Shown here: one piece after another, positions 42,855 through 51,756 of the stretch | Layout of the letters: each line of letters opens with the position of its first letter | Numbering within the stretch: position 1 is the first letter of the stretch | Assembly: GCF_014397785.1 (NCBI RefSeq) | Contig: NZ_VZQQ01000002.1 | Location: forward strand, 310,001 to 374,000 | DNA length: 64,000 nucleotides | Origin: Paraburkholderia podalyriae | GTDB taxonomy: Bacteria > Pseudomonadota > Gammaproteobacteria > Burkholderiales > Burkholderiaceae | Direction: 5' to 3' | Program-made: the position numbers and the translations under genes | The notes under the pieces: model-generated | Database searches by the model: none | Seen by the model: the letters and a program-made list of their open reading frames with translations, nothing else | Told to the model about the DNA's origin: nothing

Positions 42855-43421
42855 TTACTGCGCGGCCACCGACAGATGCTTGCGCTTCGCGAGATCCTGC
42901 GCCATCGCATAGTGCTGCTGGATCGTCGGCAGCGCCTGTTTCGCGGCGGCCTTCAATTGCTCGTCGCGGCCCGACGCGATTTCCGCCTGGAACGCGGACA
43001 GCGCCTTCTGTTCATCCGCGAGCGCGACCTGCTCGATGTACACCTTGTCGAAGTCCGCGCCGCGCAGGTGGTTGATGCTCGCGAGCACGGCCGCATCGGG
43101 ATCGTTCTTCGGCACGTCGACACCGCGAGGACTCGCCGCGCGCAACGCGTCGATGATCTTCGCGTCGTCGCTCGACACGCGCTCGGCAAAGGCCTTCACG
43201 TCGCGGTCGGCCGAACGCGCGGTGGCGATACGCGCGGCATCGCGCTGCGTCGCGACGGCTTGCGTGCCGTCCGCGATGAAGGTCTGGTCGGCGGCATGCA
43301 GGCGGGCCGGGTCCGCGGGCGCGGCGCTCTGCGCGCTGGCCACCGAGGCGAGCGTCAGAAGACCGCCGAAGCATGCGGCGGCGGCGATGCGGGCGAAGGG
43401 GACGGAAGGCAGGCGGTTCAT
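42855..43421 (-). CDS. DUF4142 exported protein
   Basis: A 188-residue protein with a Sec signal peptide (MNRLPSVPFARIAAAACFGG, cleaved after VASAQ) and a helical DUF4142 domain (ADQTFIADGTQAVATQ…). Such proteins resemble four-helix ferritin-like bundles and are periplasmic, of unknown function, frequent in rhizosphere bacteria. The start at 43421 is chosen for its AAGGAGAAC ribosome binding site; the frame is open eight codons further upstream. Divergent from cheV. Confidence 0.85.
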   Translation of the reverse strand: MNRLPSVPFARIAAAACFGGLLTLASVASAQSAAPADPARLHAADQTFIADGTQAVATQRDAARIATARSADRDVKAFAERVSSDDAKIIDALRAASPRGVDVPKNDPDAAVLASINHLRGADFDKVYIEQVALADEQKALSAFQAEIASGRDEQLKAAAKQALPTIQQHYAMAQDLAKRKHLSVAAQ

Positions 43422-43618
43422 ACGTTCTCCTTGAGGTGAAAGCAACTGAAAGCGAAACGACGGATACGCTTTTATCGCTGTCGATTCTAGGAGGCACGTC
43501 GCCAGGTAGGTGAAACGCTGCTGTCGCTTCTGTAACCTTAAGTAACCCTCATAGGAATGCGCACACGTTTGCGGCCTGCGCGTGAATCGCGCGCGCCGCC
43601 GAAACTACCACGCAGTGC

Positions 43619-43645
43619 TGAACTTTTTTCGAGCGAGGCCGATAA
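43619..43645 (+). promoter_or_regulatory. FliA (sigma-28) type promoter of cheV
   Basis: TGAACTTT and GCCGATAA are separated by exactly 11 bp, close to the flagellar class 3 consensus TAAAGTTT-N11-GCCGATAA: the -10 is perfect and six of eight -35 positions match. It lies 48 bp upstream of the cheV start on the same strand, which is fitting for a chemotaxis gene. Confidence 0.75.
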
Positions 43646-43692
43646 CCATAGACAGGCACCGCACAGCACCGCAATTCTGGAGAACGATTCCG

Positions 43693-44685
43693 ATGACAGA
43701 CGACCACCGTGCCAATCACGAGCGCAACACCGAACGAAGCAACCTGACGAGCTCCAACAAGTTCGAGCTGCTGCTATACCGCCTCGGCTGCGTGCCGGGC
43801 AGCGACGCGCACGAGCTGTATGGGATCAACGTGTTCAAGGTCCGCGAAATCTCGACGATGCCGACCATCACGCCGATTGCCGGCTCGTCGCCGTATGTGA
43901 TGGGCGCGGTCGACATCCGCGGGCAGATCATCCCCGTGATCGATCTGCCGCGACTGATGGGCTGCGAGCCGACGCGCGGCCTGAACATCCTGCTCGTCAC
44001 CGAGTTCGCGCGTTCGACGCAGGCCTTCGCGGTCGAGGAAGTCGACGACATCGTGCGGCTCGAATGGAACCAGGTGCTGTCGGCCGATGGCCCGGCGGGC
44101 GGCAAGCTCGTCACGAGCATCGCGCGCATCGACGGCAATACCGGCGACTCGCGGCTCGCGCAGGTGATCGACGTCGAGCAGGTGTTGCGCGACGTGTTCC
44201 CGTCGCAGCATCCGAGCGTCGATCCGGCCTCGGTCGGCCAGGCGCTCGGCATCCGCCGCGGCGCGAAAATCCTCGCCGCCGATGACTCGGGCTTCGCTCG
44301 CAAGCTGATCGAGCAGGCGCTCGCCGCGATCGGCGCCGACTACATCATGACGAAAACCGGCGAAGAAGCGTGGCAAACGCTGCAGCAGGTCGCGCGCGAC
44401 GCGCAGAAAAACGGCGCGCGCGCGAAAGACACCATCGCGCTGGTATTAACCGATCTCGAGATGCCGGAGATGGACGGCTTCATGCTGACGCGCCAGATCA
44501 AGGCCGACGAACGGACGCGCGATATTCCGGTGATCATTCACTCGTCGCTGACGGGCGCGGCGAATGAGGCGCACGTGAAGAACGCCGGCGCGAACGGCTA
44601 TGTCGCGAAGTTCGCGGCGAGCGAGCTCGCCGATGCGATCCGCGATGCGCTGGGCGCCGCGCCGGCGAAAACGGCGGCGGCTTGA
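43693..44685 (+). CDS. cheV: Chemotaxis protein CheV (CheW domain + receiver)
   Basis: A 330-residue cytoplasmic coupling protein. Residues 25-180 are a CheW-like domain (LLLYRLGC…YGINVFKVREI, then GAVDIRGQIIPVIDLP) and residues 195-320 a response-regulator receiver domain with acidic pocket AADDSG, phospho-acceptor Asp in LVLTDLEMPEMDGF (about residue 253), and conserved Thr/Ser and Lys in IIHSSLTG and YVAKF. It links chemoreceptors to CheA and adjusts signalling when phosphorylated. Start at 43693 follows TGGAGAACG. The FliA-type promoter upstream supports co-regulation with the flagellar regulon; no other che or fli genes are in the window. Confidence 0.93.
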   Translation: MTDDHRANHERNTERSNLTSSNKFELLLYRLGCVPGSDAHELYGINVFKVREISTMPTITPIAGSSPYVMGAVDIRGQIIPVIDLPRLMGCEPTRGLNILLVTEFARSTQAFAVEEVDDIVRLEWNQVLSADGPAGGKLVTSIARIDGNTGDSRLAQVIDVEQVLRDVFPSQHPSVDPASVGQALGIRRGAKILAADDSGFARKLIEQALAAIGADYIMTKTGEEAWQTLQQVARDAQKNGARAKDTIALVLTDLEMPEMDGFMLTRQIKADERTRDIPVIIHSSLTGAANEAHVKNAGANGYVAKFAASELADAIRDALGAAPAKTAAA

Positions 44686-44808
44686 GGCTTGCGGTGCCGA
44701 GCAGCGCGTCGGCGCGCGGCCGCCGCGGCGGGGTGCAGTTCGGACTGGCTCATGCGGTTCGTCTCCTCGTCGGTGATTAATCGGACGATGGCGCCCAAGG
44801 CCTGGCGA

Positions 44809-46071
44809 TCAGGCGCTCGCCGCGAGCGCCTCTTCGCGCTCGAGCGTGCGCGTGTGCCGTAGTTCGGGAAACAAACGCATCCACAACAGCGCGATCGCGA
44901 TCGTCGCGACACCGCCGACCAGCACCGCCGGCTGCGCGCCCCACCATCCGGCGGTCAGGCCCGATTCGAACTCGCCCAATTGATTCGACGTCCCAATGAA
45001 CAACGAATTGACCGCGCTGACGCGGCCGAGCATGTCATCGGGCGTGCGCAGTTGCACGAGCGACAGCCGCACCACCACGCTGATCGTGTCCGACGCGCCG
45101 AGCACCATCAGCGCGAGCAGCGACACGATGAACTGATGCGACAGCCCGAACACGAGCGTCGCGATGCCGAACGCGATCACGCCGCCGAACATCGCCGCGC
45201 CGGGCCGGTTGCGCAACGGGAAATGCGCGAGCCAGATCGTGCCCGCGAGCGCGCCGATCGCCGTGCCCGAGCGCAATAGGCCGAGACCGATCGGGCCCGC
45301 ATGCAGCACGTCGCGCGCGAAGATCGGCAGCAACGCGGTCGCGCCGCCGAACAGTACCGCGAACAGATCGAGCGACAGCGCGCCGAGAATCACCGGCTCG
45401 CGACGAATGAACGCGATGCCCGAAAAGATCGATTCGAGCGTGACGGGCGCGCGGCTCGCCGGCTTCATCTGCAACGGAATGCTCCACACCGATGCCGCCG
45501 CGGCCGCGAACGACAGCGTGCACGCGAGATACGCGGCACCGGGGCCGATGCCGTACAGCAGACCACCGAGCGCGGGACCGGCGATCTGCGCGGTCTGATT
45601 CGCCGAGGTGGCCCACGCGGTCGCCTTCGGCAGATAGCCGCGCGGCACGACGGCAGGCAGCAGCGACGACACGGCCGGCGATTCGAACGCGCGCGACGCG
45701 CCGACGCAGGCAGCCAGCACGTAGATGACCGGCGCGCTGATCCAGCCGCCGAAGGTGCCGATCGCGAACAGCAATGCAGCGACGCTTTCGAGGCTCTGGC
45801 AGACGGCGGCGATGCGGCGGCGATCGTAACGATCGGCGACATGGCCGACGACGAGCGTCAGCAGGAACATCGGCAGGAACTGCGCGAGACCGACGAGGCC
45901 AAGTGCGAACGCGCTATGCGTGAGCGCGTAGACATGCCAGCCCATCGCGACCGCGAGCATCTGGAACGACAGCGACGACAGGATGCGGGTGCACCAGAAA
46001 CGCTGGAACGGCGGGTGTTTCGGCAGGCTGAAGTTCGGTGAATCGGCGGGATCGGCGGAGGCTGGCGGCAT
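44809..46071 (-). CDS. MFS transporter, EntS/MFS_3-like
   Basis: A 420-residue permease with twelve hydrophobic segments. The N-terminus (FQRFWCTRILSSLSFQMLAVAMGWHVYALT) and the loop motif GHVADRYDRRRIAAV are typical of the enterobactin-exporter-like MFS group used for efflux of siderophores or drugs. It faces cheV with converging ends. Nothing in its neighbours suggests a substrate; no siderophore genes are visible. Confidence 0.85.
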   Translation of the reverse strand: MPPASADPADSPNFSLPKHPPFQRFWCTRILSSLSFQMLAVAMGWHVYALTHSAFALGLVGLAQFLPMFLLTLVVGHVADRYDRRRIAAVCQSLESVAALLFAIGTFGGWISAPVIYVLAACVGASRAFESPAVSSLLPAVVPRGYLPKATAWATSANQTAQIAGPALGGLLYGIGPGAAYLACTLSFAAAAASVWSIPLQMKPASRAPVTLESIFSGIAFIRREPVILGALSLDLFAVLFGGATALLPIFARDVLHAGPIGLGLLRSGTAIGALAGTIWLAHFPLRNRPGAAMFGGVIAFGIATLVFGLSHQFIVSLLALMVLGASDTISVVVRLSLVQLRTPDDMLGRVSAVNSLFIGTSNQLGEFESGLTAGWWGAQPAVLVGGVATIAIALLWMRLFPELRHTRTLEREEALAASA

Positions 46072-46234
46072 CGGTTGTTGTTCTTGACGTAGCGCATCGG
46101 GGCGTCGGTTGGGCGGGCGCTAGTTTAGAGCAAGATCGGCGGGCCCGCAGAACGGGGGCTGGCGCGGCCGGCGTGATCGCCGTTCGTCTTTGCCGAAGCA
46201 GGGCGCGCTCGCCTGCCTCGGCGCCATGCGTGAC

Positions 46235-47431
46235 TCAGGGCCGCAGCGGCCGGCCCTCCGCGCGGCCGAAGTCGACGAAGTGATCGGCCGCGTCGACAGC
46301 CGCCGCGGCGACGTCGGGATTCGCTTCGAGGTAAAGCTTCGGATCGAAACCGTCAGGCAGTTGGGCGAGCCGCGCCTTGCGTTGTAACGACGCGGCGCGG
46401 CTCAACGGGCGGCCTTCGAATCGACCGTAGTAGATGTAGTGCTGCAGCGCATTGCCGCCGCTCGCCGCCACGTCCGGATTGGCGTCGAGGTACGCATCGC
46501 CGTCGAAGTCGACGATTGGCGTGAGGCTCGACGGCATGCCGGTCAGGTCGTGATAGCACAGGCAACCGTCCGCGAAGAAATGACAGACCAGTGCCTTGCG
46601 ACTCACGTGCCCGGGATCGCGCATCTTGCTGCCGCCGTGCAGCAGGTTCGCATGCCACAACAGCACATCGCCCTTCTTCGGGTAGAAATACTGTGGGCCC
46701 GATGAACGTTCAGCGATGAGCTTCTGAATCGCGGGTTCGTAGATGTCGTGATAAGCGGAATAACCGCAACCGAACGGCATGCCCAATTCCGTCGACATCA
46801 GATACGGCAGCTTGTGCGTGCCGGGGTGATAAACGAGCGGTCCCGAGTCCGGATGAATATCCTCGAAGGCGATCCAGTTCGCGACGAGATACCCGTTCGG
46901 ATAGGTCGACATGTGAATCGAATCGGAATGCTCGAGTTGCTCGCTGCTCTTGTGACCGCCGATCGTCTGGAACGGCGCCGATTTCGCGCCCAGCAGCAGA
47001 CTGACGATCGCGTTCATGCGCGCGTCGAACAGCATCTCGCGAACAGCCGGCACGTGGAAATGCGGATTCAGCGTGCGCCCTGGCAAGGTATCACCTTCAA
47101 AAAGCGGCTCGTGCGGCGGGCGCAGCGTGCCGTCGGCAATCGCGTTTTCGTACGCTTGCCACGTCGCATCGAGCTGTTCGCCCTTGAAGAAACCTTCAAT
47201 GATCAGGTAGCCGTCGCTCTCCCATTTTCGGCACCACCCGGCTTGCTGCTCGTTGATGACTCCGTGGGACAACAGCTCCGCGACGCGCTCCAGCGCATCG
47301 GGTCGATCCAGCCAGGGAACCGGGCCCGCCGCGGGAAATTTTTCGAATTTGAAGACCTGCGTCTGACTGTCGATCGGAACGTCCGCGACTACGGGCTTAT
47401 CGAAGAAGCGCTGATTCTCTGAAGTATCCAT
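46235..47431 (-). CDS. Phytanoyl-CoA dioxygenase (PhyH) family protein with NPDVA repeats
   Basis: A 398-residue protein. Residues 60-300 are a PhyH-type 2OG-Fe(II) oxygenase: HxD in EHSDSIHM (about residue 170), the segment PDSGPLVYHPGTHKLPY, and the distal His in LLHGGSKMR (about 250). The C-terminal 90 residues contain two copies of a module of about 40 residues reading YLDANPDVAA…HYIYYGRFEGRPL and YLEANPDVAA…HFVDFGRAEGRPL. The same module ends the next gene product (47515-48441). Such modules occur in surface-associated and glycan-modifying proteins. I suggest hydroxylation of a surface-glycan-linked substrate, by context only. Confidence 0.82.
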   Translation of the reverse strand: MDTSENQRFFDKPVVADVPIDSQTQVFKFEKFPAAGPVPWLDRPDALERVAELLSHGVINEQQAGWCRKWESDGYLIIEGFFKGEQLDATWQAYENAIADGTLRPPHEPLFEGDTLPGRTLNPHFHVPAVREMLFDARMNAIVSLLLGAKSAPFQTIGGHKSSEQLEHSDSIHMSTYPNGYLVANWIAFEDIHPDSGPLVYHPGTHKLPYLMSTELGMPFGCGYSAYHDIYEPAIQKLIAERSSGPQYFYPKKGDVLLWHANLLHGGSKMRDPGHVSRKALVCHFFADGCLCYHDLTGMPSSLTPIVDFDGDAYLDANPDVAASGGNALQHYIYYGRFEGRPLSRAASLQRKARLAQLPDGFDPKLYLEANPDVAAAAVDAADHFVDFGRAEGRPLRP

Positions 47432-47514
47432 TTTTTACGGGAAGCTTTCCGGGTTCGCGTTTTGGGGTTTTTGGGGTAACTGGCTTGAACAGGATGCTGG
47501 CTCCGCGGTGTCGA

Positions 47515-48441
47515 TCATCCGTACGTGCGCCCTTCCGCACGGCCAAAGCGGATGTAGTGTTCCGCGCCAGAACTGATGTGCTTTTGCGCAACGGCTTGCG
47601 CTACATCGGCGTTGCGCTGAAGATATTGCGCCTCATCGAAATGCGGAATGTGAGCAGCATAAAGAAGAATCGACGGGCCGGCCGGATGGTGTTCGCGATC
47701 GTCCAGTCCGACAATCACCGTCATTCCGAGTGCGTCGAGCACGGCCATCAGGCTCTCGCGGCTCAACCAGTTGGCTTGCGGCGCAGTCCCGCCGATGAAT
47801 TTCGCGTGGTTGATGCTGTCGAGATATCGGTATCGATGGGTGTGGACTTCGCGTCCGCGAAACTCGGAGATGGTCGGCGTGGGATCGACGTGGCTCTGCA
47901 TGTTCGTATTCGTGCGTGCGACTTCGGCATCGTAATAGTGCGTCCAGATGCAAATCGAGTCGGACGCATGCGCCATGTTTTCCAGTAGTGATACCGGATC
48001 GATCATGTGATAGAGCACGCCGCTTGCAAGAATCAGATCGAATCGCTGATCGCGCTTTTTGAGCAATTCCCTGAAATCGCCGTACATGAATTCGGCATTG
48101 AACTTCAATGCATTCTGCACGAGCAGGCATTTCAGAAAGGATTTTGAATTGGCCTCGATAGCAAGGACACGTGAAGCGCCGGCTTTGGCCATCATGAACG
48201 TATGGCCGCCTTCCATGGGGCCAAGTTCGAGCACGCTTTTTCCGGAGAATCCGCCGCACACTGTCTCGAACCAGTGCAGACGCCCGTCGTCGAAGTGGGG
48301 CGCCATGCCTAAACCGTAACCTGGCACGTCCGACACCCATGTGCCATTGAAAAGATTGAAAGCCAGGGCGTGGCCTGGTTCGTCGGTGGCGTACAGATCC
48401 AGTTCAGTTCCTTTCAATTTGGCGCCTCGATCAGTCGTCAA
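47515..48441 (-). CDS. SAM-dependent methyltransferase with C-terminal NPDVA-type module
   Basis: A 308-residue class I methyltransferase. Motif I is SVLELGPMEGGHT (about residue 70), the acidic residue binding the ribose is in VLAIEANSKSF, and DLILASGVLYH is the motif IV region. Residues 265-308 form the module FDEAQYLQRNADVAQA…HYIRFGRAEGRTYG, the same as in the adjacent PhyH protein. The two genes are 83 nt apart in the same direction. The shared tail suggests both enzymes bind the same structure or partner, perhaps in surface polysaccharide modification. GC content is lower than in the surrounding core genes. Confidence 0.8.
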   Translation of the reverse strand: MTTDRGAKLKGTELDLYATDEPGHALAFNLFNGTWVSDVPGYGLGMAPHFDDGRLHWFETVCGGFSGKSVLELGPMEGGHTFMMAKAGASRVLAIEANSKSFLKCLLVQNALKFNAEFMYGDFRELLKKRDQRFDLILASGVLYHMIDPVSLLENMAHASDSICIWTHYYDAEVARTNTNMQSHVDPTPTISEFRGREVHTHRYRYLDSINHAKFIGGTAPQANWLSRESLMAVLDALGMTVIVGLDDREHHPAGPSILLYAAHIPHFDEAQYLQRNADVAQAVAQKHISSGAEHYIRFGRAEGRTYG

Positions 48442-48622
48442 GTTCGCCGATTATGGCACGATCGAAACTACGCCGAACATCTCAGTTGCGGTGGCGTTCA
48501 AAGGCCGATTTTTGCGGCTATGATTGTGTGCCTTGGGCAGCCACCCGGCAGGCGGGACTCCCGCCTGCCCCGCCGGGCCGCCACACCGTATGACACGCAC
48601 CGGAACTCCCGGAGGGCATCCA

Positions 48623-51424
48623 ATGGTACTGGGGTGGCTCGTCGTACTTCCATTCATCGCAGCGGCGCTGATTGCGCTCACGAGGCAGCGTGCTGGCGCG
48701 CTGTGCACGTGGATCGCGTTCGCGGCGGCGCTGTTCGGCTGCGGGCTGCTGCTGAGCGAGCGCGTGGGCATGGCCGACCACGAGGTGATGCAATGGCGCC
48801 ACGAGTGGGTGCCCGACATCGGCCTCGCGCTGTCGCTGCGCCTCGATGGCCTGTCGTTTATGTTCGCGCTGCTGGTGCTCGCGATCGGCCTGCTCGTCTT
48901 CATCTACGCGCGCTACTACCTCGCCGGCAGCGATGCGTTGCCGCGTCTGTACCTGCTGCTGCTGCTCTTCATGGGCGCGATGCTCGGCATCGTGCTGTCG
49001 AACAACCTGCTGCTGCTCGTGATCTTCTGGGAGCTCACGAGCCTCGTGTCGTTCCTGCTGATCGGCTTCTGGCCATCGCGGCCCGATGCAAGGCGCGGCG
49101 CGCGCATGGCGCTCACCATCACCGGCGCGGGCGGTCTCGCGCTGCTCGCGGCCGTGCTGCTGCTCGGCCACGTATGCGGCAGCTACGAGTTGAACGACGT
49201 GCTCGCCCAGGTGGATAAGGTGCAGCACGATCCGCTCTACCCGGCCATCCTGCTGCTCACGCTATTCGCGGCGTTCACGAAGTCGGCGCAGTTTCCTTTC
49301 CACTTCTGGCTGCCGCACGCGATGTCGGCACCCACGCCCGTGTCGGCCTATCTGCATTCGGCGACAATGGTGAAGGCCGGCGTGTTCCTGCTCGCGCGTC
49401 TCTATCCGGTCTTCGAAGGGACTCACCTGTGGGCGTACACGGCTACGCTCGCCGGGCTCGTCACGCTCGTGGGCGGCGCGGGGATGGCGCTATTGCAGCG
49501 CGATCTGAAGGGCCTGCTCGCGTATTCGACCATCAGCCATCTCGGCCTGATCGTGCTGCTGTTCGGCCTCGACACGCAGCTCTCGACCGTCGCCGCGCTC
49601 TTTCACACGGTGAACCACGCCGTGTTCAAGGCGTCGCTCTTCATGGCGGCCGGCATCGTCGATCACGAAACCGGCACGCGCGATCTCGGCCGTCTGCGCG
49701 GCCTGCGCAGGTACATGCCGTATACCGCCGTGCTCGCGTGCGTGGCGTCGCTGTCGATGGCCGGCGTGCCGCTGCTCAACGGCTTTCTCTCCAAGGAAAT
49801 GTTCTTCGGCGAAACCCTCGCGCAAAGCATGTTCGGGCCGTTGAACCTCGCCATACCGGTCATCGCGATCGTGGCGGCGGCGCTCTCCGTCGCGTACTCG
49901 CTGCGCTTCGTCTGGGGTGTGTTCTTCGACGGCGAGACGCCGCGCGATCTGCCGCACTATCCGCCGCATGAGCCGCCGCGCTTCATGAGGCTGCCGGTCG
50001 AGATTCTGGTGGCGCTGTGCCTGCTGATCGGCCTGTTCCCGCAGCAAAGCATCGGCAGGCTGCTCGAGTCGGCGGCGTGGTTCACGCTCGGCGGCAAGCT
50101 GCCCGACTACAGCCTGAGCCTGTGGCACGGCATCAACACGCCGCTCGTGATGAGCGTGGTGTCGTTCGCCGCGGGCGCGACCCTCTTTGTCCTGCGCCGC
50201 AATGCGTTCCGCCACCATCGCACAATGCTCACCGAGTTGAACGCGAGCGACATCTTCGAGCGCGTCGTGCAGCGTCTCGAACATAGCGCCGGCGTGATCG
50301 TGCGCGTGTTCGAGACGCGCTCGTTGCCGGCCTACCTCGCCTGGATGATCGCGGCGATGCTGATCGTGCCGGGCGTGTCGCTCGTCGCGCTCGATGCCTG
50401 GAGCGGCAACCACACGCGCCTGCCGCCCGATCCGCTGACGCTTGGCGGGCTCGCGCTGATGGCGCTGCTCGCGCTCGGCGTGGTGCTCGTGCGGGCGCGC
50501 ACGCTGTACGCGCTCATCATGCTGAGCACCTGCGGTCTGCTCGTGTCGCTCGCCTTCGTGCGCTTCTCCGCGCCCGATCTCGCGCTCACGCAGGTCTCCG
50601 TCGAAGTCGTCACGATCCTGCTGCTCGTGCTCGCCGTCTATTTCCTGCCCGCGCTGCAAAGCGCCGTCGCGCCGTTCCCCGTGCGGCTGCGCAACGGCGC
50701 GCTCGCGCTCGCGGGCGGCCTGCTGCTCGCCGGTGTGACGTACCGGATCATGACGAGCGCGCCCGTGCCGGGCATCGCACCGTACTTCCTCGCCAACGCG
50801 CTGCCCGGCAGCGGCGGCCACAACGTCGTCAACGTGATCCTCGTGGACTTCCGCGGCTTCGACACGATGGTCGAAATCAGCGTGCTGGTGGTGGCTGGGC
50901 TCGCCGTCAAGGCGCTGCTGCGCGGGCTGCGCATGAAGTCGCCCGATGCGGGGCCGGACGGTCTGCCGTGGTCGTCGCAATCGCATCCGCTGATGCTCGC
51001 GATCCTCGCGCGGCTGATGCTGCCGCTCACGGTGCTCGTCGCCGTATTCGTGTTCCTGCGCGGCCACAACCTGCCCGGCGGCGGCTTCATCGCGTCGCTG
51101 ATCATTTCGATCGCGCTATTGCTGCAGTATGTCGCGAGCGGCGTGCTGTGGACCGAGTCGCGCATCCACCTGAACTACCGCGCGTTCGCGGGCCTCGGCA
51201 TTCTGATCGCGGCGGCCACGGGGCTCGGCAGTCTCGCGTTCGGCCAGCCATTTTTGACCAGTGCGTTCGGCCACCTGCACGTGCCGCTGATCGGAGAAAT
51301 CGAACTGTCCACCGCGATGCTGTTCGATCTCGGCGTGATGGGCGCGGTGGTGGGCACGACGCTCACGATCGTCTCCCACCTCGGCGTGCGCGACAAGGAC
51401 ATGCAATCCGTGGAGAAAAGCTGA
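48623..51424 (+). CDS. phaA: Monovalent cation/H+ antiporter subunit A (PhaAB/MrpA, fused to MrpB)
   Basis: A 933-residue membrane protein, the largest subunit of a group 2 (six-gene) Pha/Mrp antiporter. Residues 1-600 are NuoL-like (GFLLIGFWPSR… HAMSAPTPVSAYLHSATMVKAG with the proton-path Lys, KASLFMAAGIVDHETGTRD), followed by the MrpA-specific domain, and residues 800-933 are the MrpB domain (FLRGHNLPGGGFIASLI). This fusion is characteristic of proteobacterial PhaAB. The start MVLGWL is used because CGGAGGGC lies just upstream; the frame is open for 33 more codons. Exports Na+ or K+ in exchange for H+ and contributes to pH and salt tolerance. Confidence 0.93.
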   Translation: MVLGWLVVLPFIAAALIALTRQRAGALCTWIAFAAALFGCGLLLSERVGMADHEVMQWRHEWVPDIGLALSLRLDGLSFMFALLVLAIGLLVFIYARYYLAGSDALPRLYLLLLLFMGAMLGIVLSNNLLLLVIFWELTSLVSFLLIGFWPSRPDARRGARMALTITGAGGLALLAAVLLLGHVCGSYELNDVLAQVDKVQHDPLYPAILLLTLFAAFTKSAQFPFHFWLPHAMSAPTPVSAYLHSATMVKAGVFLLARLYPVFEGTHLWAYTATLAGLVTLVGGAGMALLQRDLKGLLAYSTISHLGLIVLLFGLDTQLSTVAALFHTVNHAVFKASLFMAAGIVDHETGTRDLGRLRGLRRYMPYTAVLACVASLSMAGVPLLNGFLSKEMFFGETLAQSMFGPLNLAIPVIAIVAAALSVAYSLRFVWGVFFDGETPRDLPHYPPHEPPRFMRLPVEILVALCLLIGLFPQQSIGRLLESAAWFTLGGKLPDYSLSLWHGINTPLVMSVVSFAAGATLFVLRRNAFRHHRTMLTELNASDIFERVVQRLEHSAGVIVRVFETRSLPAYLAWMIAAMLIVPGVSLVALDAWSGNHTRLPPDPLTLGGLALMALLALGVVLVRARTLYALIMLSTCGLLVSLAFVRFSAPDLALTQVSVEVVTILLLVLAVYFLPALQSAVAPFPVRLRNGALALAGGLLLAGVTYRIMTSAPVPGIAPYFLANALPGSGGHNVVNVILVDFRGFDTMVEISVLVVAGLAVKALLRGLRMKSPDAGPDGLPWSSQSHPLMLAILARLMLPLTVLVAVFVFLRGHNLPGGGFIASLIISIALLLQYVASGVLWTESRIHLNYRAFAGLGILIAAATGLGSLAFGQPFLTSAFGHLHVPLIGEIELSTAMLFDLGVMGAVVGTTLTIVSHLGVRDKDMQSVEKS

Positions 51425-51756
51425 TGGAAGCCGCCTTTGCCATTGCAATCGGCGTGCTTTGCGCCTGCGGCATCTACCTGCTGCTGTGTGCGCGCGTGTT
51501 GCCCGTGATTCTCGGCATCACGCTGTTCTCGTATGCGATCAACCTGTTCCTGCTCGGCATGGGCCGGCTCGCGATCGGCAAACCGGCGGTCATCGCGGCG
51601 GGGGCGCAATACGCCGATCCGGTGCCGCAGGCGCTCGTACTGACGGCCATCGTGATCGGCTTCGCGATGACGGCCTTCACCGTGGTGCTAGCGCTGCGCT
51701 CGTATTCGATCACCGGCAACGATCACGTCAATGGCGAGGAGACGCGCGGCGAATGA
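51424..51756 (+). CDS. phaC: Antiporter subunit C (PhaC/MrpC)
   Basis: A 110-residue protein with three hydrophobic helices, homologous in layout to NuoK: ILGITLFSYAINLFLLGMG in helix 2 and TAIVIGFAMTAFTVVLALR in helix 3. The ATG overlaps the last base of the phaA stop (TGATG), and its own stop overlaps the next start (ATGA), showing strong translational coupling. Forms part of the membrane core of the complex. Confidence 0.92.
   Translation: MEAAFAIAIGVLCACGIYLLLCARVLPVILGITLFSYAINLFLLGMGRLAIGKPAVIAAGAQYADPVPQALVLTAIVIGFAMTAFTVVLALRSYSITGNDHVNGEETRGE

Noticed and set aside
44598..44912. Minus-strand frame with a good ribosome binding site before MSQSELHPAAAAARRR
   Set aside because: The frame runs antisense through the end of cheV and its product is low-complexity; at best the start of a deleted gene.
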